Positions 15,413-22,782 of a DNA stretch of 28,860 bases are shown here, piece after piece. Origin of the DNA: an uncultured Dorea sp. Its GTDB lineage: Bacteria > Bacillota > Clostridia > Lachnospirales > Lachnospiraceae. Position 1 is the stretch's first letter. Every line of letters begins with the position of its first letter. The stretch is taken from NCBI GenBank assembly GCA_910579335.1, contig CAJTUQ010000022.1, positions 1-28,860 on the forward strand, in the 5' to 3' direction. The position numbers and the translations under genes are program-made. Under the pieces are notes generated by a model. That model searched no databases. It was not told the origin of the DNA and worked only from the letters and a program-made list of their open reading frames with translations.

Positions 15413-16564
15413 TTATGCAAGCCCTAATCGAAGCTGCTGCAAAAAATCCGCTGAGCTTGCTTCCTGCTCCATCCTTCTGCGGCTTTCCTCATGCCTGCGT
15501 TCCTGCTCATCCTTCTGAGCCTGCGTCCCGCTGTCATTGCGTCCATCCTCATAAAAATGGGATTCCTGGCCGTTCTTGTCTTCTACGACAACGTCCATCC
15601 TGTCTCCGAGAGTATTCTCAAGCATCCTTCCAAGCTCGCCCGCCTTACTGGACATCGCCTGCATCGCCTTTGCATTGGTACAGATAATGGATACCGTCGT
15701 CTCTCCGGCCTCATACGCCACCTTAACTAAAAGCTCGCCTAAATTCCTCGGTGTCAGGCTGATTTCAAATTCCTGCCTGCCATTGCTGATCTGCTTTGCA
15801 ATCATGTCCTTAAGCATCTCTGCATATTCCGGCTTAATATCGCCCGTCTCGGCAACTTCCACTTTTGCTTCAATCACTCCGCTGTCGCTGCCGCCCTGAA
15901 TCTGGTTATAGGATATGCCCGCTTTGTCAGCGGCCGCTTCCGCCTTAACATCTACAATGTTTCTTTCCTCTTTTACATTCTTCGATGCTCCTGCGTCCTT
16001 GCCCATATCTGAAGCCGCCTGTTCTTCTTTGGCTTCTGTCTGGCTTTTCATAACTTCTGCTTTTGCCACAAGCTCCTCCTGGCTCAAGGCAATCTCGCCT
16101 TCCGCCGAAAGCCCCTGGTTTAGATCCCCGGCATTTAATGAATCCGCCTGAAATCCCGTCTCGCCTGTTGTAAGCGCCGCCTCAGCCTCCTGGGCTGCCC
16201 CGGCCATGCTTTGGCTCCAAAGGCCATCCATTTCTTCCACTGCCTGAGCGCCATCCGCACCCATCTGCATAAGACCCGCTAACGCATCCTTGCCTTCAAC
16301 GGCCTCCTGAGCAAGCATTCCCTGCTGCCCCGGCTTTTCCTCCGCCGCCTGGACGCTCTCTGTCGCTTTTTCTACAGCGGAGCTGTCCTTCTGCTCATAG
16401 GTCTGGCGTTCTCCCTGCGCATTCGCCGAATTTGCCGCTCCCGCCGCATCCGTCAACGCCTGGCCGAAAGCCGATTTGTCGTTGGACGCTTTCTTGTTTT
16501 TCTGGGCCTGAGAACTCTTGGGACTTCCCGTCTGCTTTACGACGTCCATGATGTTACCCACCAT
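15413..16564 (-). CDS. fliK: Flagellar hook-length control protein FliK
   Basis: A 383-residue protein. The N-terminal two thirds is low-complexity, rich in Ala, Glu, Gln and Gly, as in the secreted ruler part of FliK. The C-terminal Flg_hook domain (about 235-335) is recognised by RQEFEISLTPRNLGELLVKV followed by TTVSIICTNAKAM. FliK measures hook length and triggers the FlhB substrate switch. The start ATG (MVGNIMDVVKQ) follows a perfect AAAGGAGG site; an upstream in-frame ATG at 16597 lacks one. The 93 bases before it hold a promoter candidate and a terminator-like hairpin, so fliK may start its own transcript. Confidence 0.9.
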   Translation of the reverse strand: MVGNIMDVVKQTGSPKSSQAQKNKKASNDKSAFGQALTDAAGAANSANAQGERQTYEQKDSSAVEKATESVQAAEEKPGQQGMLAQEAVEGKDALAGLMQMGADGAQAVEEMDGLWSQSMAGAAQEAEAALTTGETGFQADSLNAGDLNQGLSAEGEIALSQEELVAKAEVMKSQTEAKEEQAASDMGKDAGASKNVKEERNIVDVKAEAAADKAGISYNQIQGGSDSGVIEAKVEVAETGDIKPEYAEMLKDMIAKQISNGRQEFEISLTPRNLGELLVKVAYEAGETTVSIICTNAKAMQAMSSKAGELGRMLENTLGDRMDVVVEDKNGQESHFYEDGRNDSGTQAQKDEQERRHEESRRRMEQEASSADFLQQLRLGLA

Positions 16565-16587
16565 GATTTCTACCTCCTTTCCTTCCT

Positions 16588-16610
16588 GAAAAAACAAATT
16601 GTTAATTTGT
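16588..16610 (-). terminator. Terminator-like hairpin in the fliK leader
   Basis: On the minus strand ACAAATT-AAC-AATTTGT forms a 7-bp stem with a 3-base loop, followed directly by a run of T. The stem is A/T-rich and so weak as a terminator. It lies between the predicted fliK promoter and its ribosome binding site, where it could act as an attenuator for read-through from fliJ. Confidence 0.4.
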
Positions 16611-16617
16611 CTTCTCT

Positions 16618-16646
16618 ATTATATAACATTTTATAGTAATCTGCAA
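16618..16646 (-). promoter_or_regulatory. Internal promoter candidate before fliK
   Basis: A perfect -10 TATAAT (16618-16623) stands 17 bases downstream of TTGCAG (16641-16646), which matches the -35 consensus only in its first three bases. The -35 lies in the loop of an 8-bp inverted repeat, and predicted start is near 16611. Confidence 0.5.
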
Positions 16647-16661
16647 ACCAGAAATTACTAT
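16633..16661. repeat. 8-bp inverted repeat spanning the end of fliJ
   Basis: ATAGTAAT (16633-16640) and ATTACTAT (16654-16661) are perfect arms with a 13-base loop. The right arm covers the fliJ stop codon and the left arm fills the spacer of the fliK promoter candidate, so it could be an operator or an RNA hairpin. Confidence 0.45.
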
Positions 16662-17101
16662 CGCACACCAATCAGCCCATGATTTACAAATTCTTCCACG
16701 AGCTGCTCTTGTTCTTTCTGAACTTCCTTGTTGTATTCTTCCAGTTTCTTTTCTTTTAACTTATCAAGTGAAGTGGTATCTGTCTTTGCCGCAATCAATT
16801 CTTTCCGTTTTTTTTCTTCGCGGATTTTCAGGCTTTTAATCCTCTGAGTCACCCTGAACATCTCGCCCTTCAAGTATTCGAGATAATTCTCATAGGTATG
16901 TATCTTCAGTATCTGGCAGCCCTCTTCCTGCTCTTTCTTCATCTGCAGTCTGATTTCCGCATCCTTATTGCTCAACTTACGGAACGCATCCTCCTGAACC
17001 CTGATTTCATGCATAATCGCCGCATGCTCATTCCGGATGCTGTTTTCATACTGGCGCTTATAGCTAAGTACTTTGTCAAGCGCAAATGCAAATTTTTTCA
17101 C
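16658..17101 (-). CDS. fliJ: Flagellar export chaperone FliJ
   Basis: A 147-residue, almost wholly helical protein, rich in Lys, Glu and Gln, with the two-helix coiled-coil pattern of FliJ. The start FAFALDKVLSYKRQYEN is typical (family start F.F.L..VL..R). FliJ is the stalk of the export ATPase and contacts FlhA. The start codon is GTG after GGGGGAA. It follows fliI by 20 bases. Sequence conservation is low in this family, so the call rests on length, coiled coil, N-terminal motif and position directly after fliI. Confidence 0.9.
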   Translation of the reverse strand: MKKFAFALDKVLSYKRQYENSIRNEHAAIMHEIRVQEDAFRKLSNKDAEIRLQMKKEQEEGCQILKIHTYENYLEYLKGEMFRVTQRIKSLKIREEKKRKELIAAKTDTTSLDKLKEKKLEEYNKEVQKEQEQLVEEFVNHGLIGVR

Positions 17102-17121
17102 TTTATCTTCCCCCGGTTATT

Positions 17122-18426
17122 TTATTTATCAAACATTCCCTGTAAAATCCTTACCGTCTCCTCCACCGAACACGGTTCTTCTACATTCTGCATCAGAAAA
17201 CGGTTGATTTGGTCTATTTTGGAAATCGCATAATCCAATTCCTTATTCGTCCCCGATTTGTAGGCTCCGATTGAAATCAAATCCTCATTCTGAGTATACA
17301 GGCTATATAAATCCCTAAGCCTTCCCGCCAGCTTTTTATGCTCCGGCGATGCCACCGTAGACATCAAACGGGAAATACTTGCATTTATGTCTATTGCCGG
17401 ATAATGATTCGAATTGGCAAGTTTTCTGCTTAATACAATATGTCCGTCCAAAATACCCCGGACCGTGTCGGCAATCGGTTCATTTGTATCGTCGCCTTCC
17501 ACTAGTACAGTATATACTCCCGTAATCGAACCTGTGTCAAAATTACCGCTCCTTTCAAGAAGCTTGGGGAACTCCGCATAAATCGAAGGAGTATAACCTC
17601 TGGCAATAGGCGGCTCTCCTGTTGCCAGACCGATTTCTCTCTGAGCCATCGCAAAACGCGTCAGAGAATCCATCATCAAAAGGACGTCCTTGCCCTGGTC
17701 CTTAAAATACTCCGCAATCGTAGTCGCCACCATCGGGCACTTCATTCGCAGCATCGCCGGCTGATCGGACGTTGCCACGACAAGCACCGAACGCTTCATG
17801 CCCTCCGGCCCCAAATCCCGTTCCACGAACTCCAAAACCTCTCTGCCTCGTTCTCCTACAAGAGCAATCACATTAATATCCGCTTTTACATTTCGGGCAA
17901 TCATACCCATCAAAGTACTCTTGCCCACGCCGCTTCCGGCAAATATTCCGATACGCTGGCCCTTGCCTATTGTATTGAGCCCGTCAATCGCCTTAACGCC
18001 GAACTCAAGCGTATCCTTTATGGGCGGCCGGTCAAGGGGGTTGATATTCGGGCTTTCTACGTAATAATATTTGCCCGATTCAAAAGCACCCTTATTATCA
18101 ATGGGATGCCCAAGCGCATCAATAATCCTTCCTCTCAAAAAGTCCCCCACCGGAATCTTAAGTCTCTTTCTTGTATTGCGTACATAACTATCGGAGCCAA
18201 TCCCATTGATATTCTCGTACGCCATCAATTGTACCTTGTCATCACGGAACCCTACAACTTCGGCCGGAATTTCTTTTTTCTGCTTCTCGTTGTAGATGAG
18301 GACAATATCCCCGATACTCGTATTACTGCCGGATGCCTGCATCGACATTCCGGTGATATTTTCTATCTTTCCGATATAATTCACTGTCTCGGCATTCAGA
18401 ATCATCCCCGGCAGTTCCTTTAGCAT
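17122..18426 (-). CDS. fliI: Flagellar export ATPase FliI
   Basis: A 434-residue ATPase of the F1-beta-like family that powers and unfolds export substrates. Walker A is AGSGVGKST (residues 163-171), the catalytic Glu is E192 in GERGRE, and Walker B ends at D253 (VLLMMDSLTRFAMAQREIG). The conserved PPIARGYTPSIYAEFPKLLE block follows. The N-terminal beta-barrel domain runs to about residue 90. Length is typical. The start follows AAAGGAG at 10 bases; fliH ends 15 bases upstream. Intact in all key residues. Confidence 0.97.
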   Translation of the reverse strand: MLKELPGMILNAETVNYIGKIENITGMSMQASGSNTSIGDIVLIYNEKQKKEIPAEVVGFRDDKVQLMAYENINGIGSDSYVRNTRKRLKIPVGDFLRGRIIDALGHPIDNKGAFESGKYYYVESPNINPLDRPPIKDTLEFGVKAIDGLNTIGKGQRIGIFAGSGVGKSTLMGMIARNVKADINVIALVGERGREVLEFVERDLGPEGMKRSVLVVATSDQPAMLRMKCPMVATTIAEYFKDQGKDVLLMMDSLTRFAMAQREIGLATGEPPIARGYTPSIYAEFPKLLERSGNFDTGSITGVYTVLVEGDDTNEPIADTVRGILDGHIVLSRKLANSNHYPAIDINASISRLMSTVASPEHKKLAGRLRDLYSLYTQNEDLISIGAYKSGTNKELDYAISKIDQINRFLMQNVEEPCSVEETVRILQGMFDK

Positions 18427-18441
18427 ACTTCTTCAGCTCCT

Positions 18442-19224
18442 TTACAGTCTGGCGTTATTCATAATCTCACGGATATTTTCAAGCTGCGTTCCCACGCTTA
18501 CGTCTATAATCTCATCCGGGCGTTCCACAATGCATGTTCCCGGCTCCTCGCCCTCCATGATAATAATCTTTACTGTGTCGGAAAGATTGCTAAGCTCCTG
18601 CAGAAATCTTGGGTCTGCGCTAATATCTTTCCCCATCTCCTGCGTAGAGCCAATATATATCTTTGCCCATGCACTTTTTTTCAGCTTTTCTGTCGCTGCC
18701 AGAATCATCCGCTCAATGACCCTGGCATTGGAACGGAGACTCGTACGGACGATTTTCTCGCCTATCGTAAGAGATATTTCTTTCAAATCGTCCATGTATT
18801 TTTCAAGAGTTTTTTCTTTCTGGGTCTCTACGTCAACAATACATGCGGCCAGCATATCTTCCAGCTCAGCCGCCTTCCTGCGGTAATTTTCAAGCCCCTG
18901 CGCTTCGCCTTCCTGAAACCCGTCTTCGTAGCCTGCGTTTCTTCCTGCGGCAATGCCTTCTTCATAAGCCTCCTGCTTAATCCGCTCGGCCGCCTCTCTT
19001 GCATTTTCCAAGACTTTTTCAGCCTGCTGCATCATCTCATCCATCTGACGCTGCAATTTCGCCTTCTGTTCGTCCTCCTCCACAGACTCTCCCAAAGCTC
19101 CGGCCTCCAAATCATCCCTGGCTTCCCGTATGCTCTCGATTTCGCGCTTCACATCAAAAAGCGGATATTCAAAGGAACTTTGAATTTCATCCGGCGCCTG
19201 CGATGTTTTCACTACTCTATACAA
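18442..19224 (-). CDS. fliH: Flagellar export ATPase regulator FliH
   Basis: A 260-residue protein that holds FliI inactive and tethers it to the C ring. It has a coiled region (about 45-90) followed by the hallmark FliH GxxxG run: glycines at 90, 94, 98, 102, 106 and 110 are spaced exactly four apart. The C-terminal domain (about 130-260) resembles the peripheral-stalk delta subunit (ISLTIGEKIVRTSL, CIVERPDEIIDVSVGTQLEN). The start codon is TTG, 8 bases inside the end of fliG and after AAGGA; translation is probably coupled to fliG. Confidence 0.92.
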   Translation of the reverse strand: MYRVVKTSQAPDEIQSSFEYPLFDVKREIESIREARDDLEAGALGESVEEDEQKAKLQRQMDEMMQQAEKVLENAREAAERIKQEAYEEGIAAGRNAGYEDGFQEGEAQGLENYRRKAAELEDMLAACIVDVETQKEKTLEKYMDDLKEISLTIGEKIVRTSLRSNARVIERMILAATEKLKKSAWAKIYIGSTQEMGKDISADPRFLQELSNLSDTVKIIIMEGEEPGTCIVERPDEIIDVSVGTQLENIREIMNNARL

Positions 19225-20233
19225 TGATCTCGTCCTTTCCGCCCTTGTTAATTACCAGTTCGCCTTCCTCTTCAAGCTTTCTGATAACACCAACAATACG
19301 TGACTGCGCTTCCTCTACGTCACGCAGCTTGACATTGACTGTAACCTCCAGGTCCGACCTGACCTGTTCCGCCATACGGCTGGACATATTTGAATAGAAT
19401 GCCGCCAGTATCTCTTCGCCCGCGCCTTTCAAGGAGTACACAACATCCTTCATATCGCAATCCCTGATGAAACGCTGGATAGACCTGTTGTCCATAGTAA
19501 GGATATCTTCGAATACAAACATCTTCTTTCTGATTGTATCTGCAAGTTCCGGATCGTCCTTGCCCATCTCGTCGAAGATAAATTTTTCGTTGCTTCTGTC
19601 CATGTGGTTCATGACATCCGCAATGTAATCGATACCGCCGATGCTTGTAAAATCGGTTGTAAGGATATTGTCAAATCTGCTTCGAAGCTGCTGCTCAACT
19701 ATTTTAATCGCATCCGGAGACGCACTGTCCATCATGGCAATGCTCTTTACGACCTGAATCCGCTTTGTCTCCGGCAGCTCCGCAATTACAGAGGCCGCCT
19801 TATCCGATTCCACATAGGAGAGCACCAGTGCAATTGTCTGCGCTCTCTCATGCTGCAGGATTGAGAACAAATTCTTTACATCCGCCTTCTCAATAAAGTC
19901 AAAGGAACGGTTTTTAAGATATTTGGACACCTTCTGCAAAAGCTCTGTCGCCGTATTCTCACCGTACGCCTTCTCAAGAACCGCTCTGGCATATTCAAGC
20001 CCTCCGTCCGTCACGACCTTCTGCGTCAGGCAGGTCTTATAAAACTCGTCAAGTATCTGTTCTGTCTGCTCCGCTTCAAGATGGCCGAGCTTCGCCACCT
20101 CCAGCGTCAGCTTTTCTACGTCCTCGCTCGTCAGATATTTATAAAGCTTTGAAGCCTTGTCGGTTCCCAATGCAATTACAACCGCTGCAGCCTTCTGTTC
20201 CGGCACCAGCGTCCCATTCACGTTAATTGCCAT
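19217..20233 (-). CDS. fliG: Flagellar motor switch protein FliG
   Basis: A 338-residue switch protein linking the MS ring (FliF) to FliM and the stator. N-domain: LVPEQKAAAVVIALGTDKAS (residues 9-28). Middle domain: DVKNLFSILQHERAQTIALV, where the usual EHPQ motif reads ERAQ (129-132). C-domain: NRSIQRFIRDCDMKDVVYSL and SNMSSRMAEQVRSDLEV, ending with VKLRDVEEAQSRIV. R286 and D294 match charged torque residues, but the position before D294 is Ser where Asp is common. The chosen ATG follows GGAGGTG at 8 bases and overlaps the end of fliF by 11 bases; a longer in-frame start at 20299 lies deep in fliF and is unlikely. Confidence 0.95.
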   Translation of the reverse strand: MAINVNGTLVPEQKAAAVVIALGTDKASKLYKYLTSEDVEKLTLEVAKLGHLEAEQTEQILDEFYKTCLTQKVVTDGGLEYARAVLEKAYGENTATELLQKVSKYLKNRSFDFIEKADVKNLFSILQHERAQTIALVLSYVESDKAASVIAELPETKRIQVVKSIAMMDSASPDAIKIVEQQLRSRFDNILTTDFTSIGGIDYIADVMNHMDRSNEKFIFDEMGKDDPELADTIRKKMFVFEDILTMDNRSIQRFIRDCDMKDVVYSLKGAGEEILAAFYSNMSSRMAEQVRSDLEVTVNVKLRDVEEAQSRIVGVIRKLEEEGELVINKGGKDEIIV

Positions 20234-21833
20234 CTTCTTCACCTCCGCGCAGCCAGTTCTTAAGCATCTGAGCGGAAAGCTCCGGATTCTCGTCCGCAAA
20301 CGCCCTTACACACTCACGCAGCTCCTGACTTCTCTCATTTTGTATGCTCAAAAGCTCCGGCTTATACGAAGAATCTTCTTCCTCTTGTGTGCCTTCACCC
20401 TCCGGAAGCTCTTCCGGAAGCTCCTCGAAGCTCTCTTCCTCTGTTTCTTCTGGTTTCTTCTTGCGCTTCTTAAGTACGATAAACAAGGTAAACAACAGCA
20501 GCAGTAATAGGATAGCCCCTATGATTACAAAGAGCAGGTTATCCTTAAGCGCTTCTGTTATCACTTCCATCGTGCTTCTCTTCTGCGCTCCCGTATCTTC
20601 ATAGAACGGCGCATTGGCAATTGCAATCTTGTCAATCCGATCTTCCGGGGCAATTCCCGTCGCATTGCCTACCAGCTCTAATAATTTATTTGTGGTAAGG
20701 TCGCCAAGCGTCCTGCCGTTAATAGCGACGGATACCGTCACGTCCTGAAGGACCCCTGTGTCAATCTCGCCTTGTTCCTTAATCTGGTTTACCAGGTAAT
20801 CCCTCGTCCAGCTCTCGCTTGTATATCCATTCCCGTTCTGGTTCGCATTCGCCGTATATTGAGAGATGTCCGAATTGGTCTCCGTACCTACAACCCCATT
20901 GGCGCCCGCAGCGTCTCCGCCGCTCTCTCTTGAACCGGCATCCTTAGTAAGGATTCCCGTCTTGTCTTCCTCATCGATTTTTTCCGGGGTAGTGTACGTT
21001 GTAGACTCCCGGATAACTTTTTCCATATTTACCGTTCCCTTTGCAGACACCCTGATATTGTCCGCACCGTAAAACGGCTCCAGTACGTGAACTACTTTCT
21101 GGGCAAGCTGCGTCTCTATCAGCTTCGCTATCTCCTGCCCCTCTTCCCCGGAAGAAGTTCCTCCCGCAGAATCGGAAACAATAATTCCGTTTCCGTCCAG
21201 AACGGTCACATTTTCCATCTTCATGTTCGGCACGCTCTGCGCCACCAGTCTCTGGATACCCATCGCCTGCCTGGAAGTCGGAGAACCTCCGTCTTTCATC
21301 ATAACCACTACAGACGCACTCGGACCATTTGACTCCTCCTCTGCATCCGAAAGCACATATTTGCTTTCTTCCCCAAGAGCAATCGTCACTTTCGCATCCT
21401 TCACACCGTCAAAAAGCCGTACAGTCGCTCCTATACGGTTCTGAAGTTCATATAATTTGTATGTCTGCTTCTCCATGTCAGTGGTCATGCCGCCCGCATT
21501 CTGTGTGAATACGTCATATGTAAATCCACTCTTTGGATAACCCTCCTGCGCAAGCTGTGCACGGGTAGAATCCGCCACGTCCACCGGCACTTTAATATTT
21601 CCCGAACCGTCAGAAGTGTACTGGATATTCATCTCCTGCAGTTTCGCCAGAATCTCTGTCGTCTCCTCCTCCGTCACGTTCGTAAAGAGAACGACGTAAT
21701 CTTTGTGATTCAGCGCCACCGTAATCACAACCGCACCGACAACGATAGCGGCCAGCACGGCTGCAGCTATGATTTTTGTCTTCCTGCTCAGATTCGCAAG
21801 ATACTCTTTTACTGCATTCAGCTTCTCTTTCAT
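20223..21833 (-). CDS. fliF: Flagellar MS-ring protein FliF
   Basis: A 536-residue protein forming the MS ring, the base on which the motor is built. Two membrane segments frame the periplasmic-side ring domains: about 20-43 (IIAAAVLAAIVVGAVVITVA) and about 445-468 (NLLFVIIGAILLLLLLFTLF). Family blocks include YPKSGFTYDVFTQNAGGMTT followed by DMEKQTYKLYELQNRIGATV, and ALGEESKYVLSD. The cytoplasmic C-terminal FliG-binding peptide (LSAQMLKNWLRGG, about 519-531) is intact. It follows fliE by 35 bases and overlaps fliG. Confidence 0.97.
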   Translation of the reverse strand: MKEKLNAVKEYLANLSRKTKIIAAAVLAAIVVGAVVITVALNHKDYVVLFTNVTEEETTEILAKLQEMNIQYTSDGSGNIKVPVDVADSTRAQLAQEGYPKSGFTYDVFTQNAGGMTTDMEKQTYKLYELQNRIGATVRLFDGVKDAKVTIALGEESKYVLSDAEEESNGPSASVVVMMKDGGSPTSRQAMGIQRLVAQSVPNMKMENVTVLDGNGIIVSDSAGGTSSGEEGQEIAKLIETQLAQKVVHVLEPFYGADNIRVSAKGTVNMEKVIRESTTYTTPEKIDEEDKTGILTKDAGSRESGGDAAGANGVVGTETNSDISQYTANANQNGNGYTSESWTRDYLVNQIKEQGEIDTGVLQDVTVSVAINGRTLGDLTTNKLLELVGNATGIAPEDRIDKIAIANAPFYEDTGAQKRSTMEVITEALKDNLLFVIIGAILLLLLLFTLFIVLKKRKKKPEETEEESFEELPEELPEGEGTQEEEDSSYKPELLSIQNERSQELRECVRAFADENPELSAQMLKNWLRGGEEDGN

Positions 21834-21868
21834 TCGTCAGTCTGTCCCATCTCTATTCTATATTCGTT

Positions 21869-22177
21869 TTATAAGGAAATACGCATCAGCTCATTATAAG
21901 CCTCTACCGCCTTGTTGCGCAGCTGAACAAGCAAATCTACCGATAGCTGTGCTTCTGCCGCTGCAATGGGAACCGTGTGCGCATCATCAATCTGGCCCGT
22001 CGCCAAAAGATACTGCTTATCTTCCAAATTCTTCTGCGTGTCCTTCACATTCTGCACCATGTCTGAAAAAATATCCTTAAATAAGGCCGTTCCTTCTTCC
22101 ACGACCGAATTTGAAGTTTTGATTCCGCCGGAGCCGAATTTCAGCGGCTGAATCGGCGTAATAAATTCTGTTGCCAT
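21869..22177 (-). CDS. fliE: MS ring-rod junction protein FliE
   Basis: A 102-residue protein that joins the MS ring to the rod. Family residues lie in the C-terminal half: VPIAAAEAQLSVDLLVQLRN then KAVEAYNELMRISL, which matches the FliE ending (AYNEIMRM-like). Length is typical. It starts 28 bases after flgB, with no flgC between them, which departs from the common flgB-flgC-fliE order. The ATG follows a weak but plausible AAGGAGG-like site (TTAAGGAGGATAAGAAGAT on this strand). Confidence 0.95.
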   Translation of the reverse strand: MATEFITPIQPLKFGSGGIKTSNSVVEEGTALFKDIFSDMVQNVKDTQKNLEDKQYLLATGQIDDAHTVPIAAAEAQLSVDLLVQLRNKAVEAYNELMRISL

Positions 22178-22205
22178 ATCTTCTTATCCTCCTTAACAAA
22201 CGTTA

Positions 22206-22583
22206 TTATCCTTTAATCACTGAAGCGAGCCTTGAAATTTCATTATTGACAGACTGAATTGTAAACTGATACTGCAGGGCTGATTTCGTCATTTCCGACA
22301 GCTCTGCATCCGCAACTACGTTATTTCCGTCCATACGGGCAGTTTCCGTGTCCGACTCTTCTATCTGCCACACGGCGCTATCCGCCGCACGCCTGACCGC
22401 AGCGCCGTCTCCCGACGCCCCTTTCAGCTTCGCCCGGTACATATCCTCGAACGTCACGTACTTCGCCTTGTATCCCGGCGTGTCGACATTCGCAAGATTC
22501 CCTGCGCTGACCGACTGCTTTTTCCATAAAAAATCAAGAGATTTTTCCGAGACAAGAATGCCATTACCAAAAATATGATTCAT
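22206..22583 (-). CDS. flgB: Flagellar basal-body rod protein FlgB
   Basis: A 125-residue proximal rod protein. Family blocks are the N-terminal LWKKQSVSAGNLANVDTPGY (about residues 19-38) with KAKYVTFEDMYRAKL after it, and the C-terminal MTKSALQYQFTIQSVNNEIS then RLASVIKG. It is the first gene of the long flagellar array and is preceded by a 199-base gap with a strong sigma-A-type promoter at 22700-22728 and a leader of about 110 bases. The ATG follows AAGGAATGGTGGAAGAAG, a moderate ribosome binding site. Confidence 0.94.
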   Translation of the reverse strand: MNHIFGNGILVSEKSLDFLWKKQSVSAGNLANVDTPGYKAKYVTFEDMYRAKLKGASGDGAAVRRAADSAVWQIEESDTETARMDGNNVVADAELSEMTKSALQYQFTIQSVNNEISRLASVIKG

Positions 22584-22652
22584 CTTCTTCCACCATTCCT
22601 TAAATTTTTCTTCCTATTATAAAGTCGTAATCTCTGCAGTTATTTTTATGTA

Positions 22653-22686
22653 TTTCTGCCGCTCAAAAGCTCCAAAAAAGCAGAAA
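22653..22686 (-). other. Hairpin in the flgB 5' leader
   Basis: A 7-bp perfect stem (TTTCTGC with GCAGAAA) closes a 20-base loop, with a minor inner pairing. From the predicted transcription start near 22693 it would lie at about +7 to +41 of the flagellar mRNA. It could protect the 5' end or control translation. The loop shows no GEMM/c-di-GMP riboswitch core that I can recognise. Confidence 0.4.
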
Positions 22687-22699
22687 AATATACGAAATA

Positions 22700-22728
22700 A
22701 GTATATTACTTCTTTATTTGCATGTCAA
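22700..22728 (-). promoter_or_regulatory. Sigma-A-type promoter of the flagellar operon
   Basis: On the minus strand a perfect -35 hexamer TTGACA (22723-22728) is followed after exactly 17 bases by TATACT (22700-22705). Predicted start is near 22693, giving a leader of about 110 bases before flgB. No good sigma-28 box (TAAA-N15-GCCGATAA) is seen here, so the operon appears to be read by the housekeeping polymerase. Confidence 0.8.
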
Positions 22729-22749
22729 CCTTCTGTATGATTCTTCCAT

Positions 22750-22769
22750 ATATTTCACAAATATTTCAC
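22750..22769 (-). repeat. 11-bp-phased direct repeat upstream of the flagellar promoter
   Basis: The 9-base sequence ATATTTCAC (plus strand) occurs twice, at 22750-22758 and 22761-22769, one helical turn apart and about 21 bases upstream of the -35 box. Same-face tandem sites at this distance are typical of activator binding sites. The regulator is unknown. The A/T-rich sequence means chance cannot be excluded. Confidence 0.4.
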
Positions 22770-22782
22770 CGCTGAAGGAAAT

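Noticed and set aside
22584..22700. c-di-GMP (GEMM) riboswitch in the flgB leader
   Set aside because: Such riboswitches occur before clostridial flagellar operons, so I looked for one. The leader is about 110 bases and A/T-rich, with only one simple 7-bp hairpin and no recognisable GEMM core.
22681..22730. Sigma-28 promoter overlapping the sigma-A promoter
   Set aside because: A TAAA followed at 15 bases by TTTCGTAT is present, but it matches the GCCGATAA box poorly, whereas the sigma-A hexamers are near perfect with ideal spacing.
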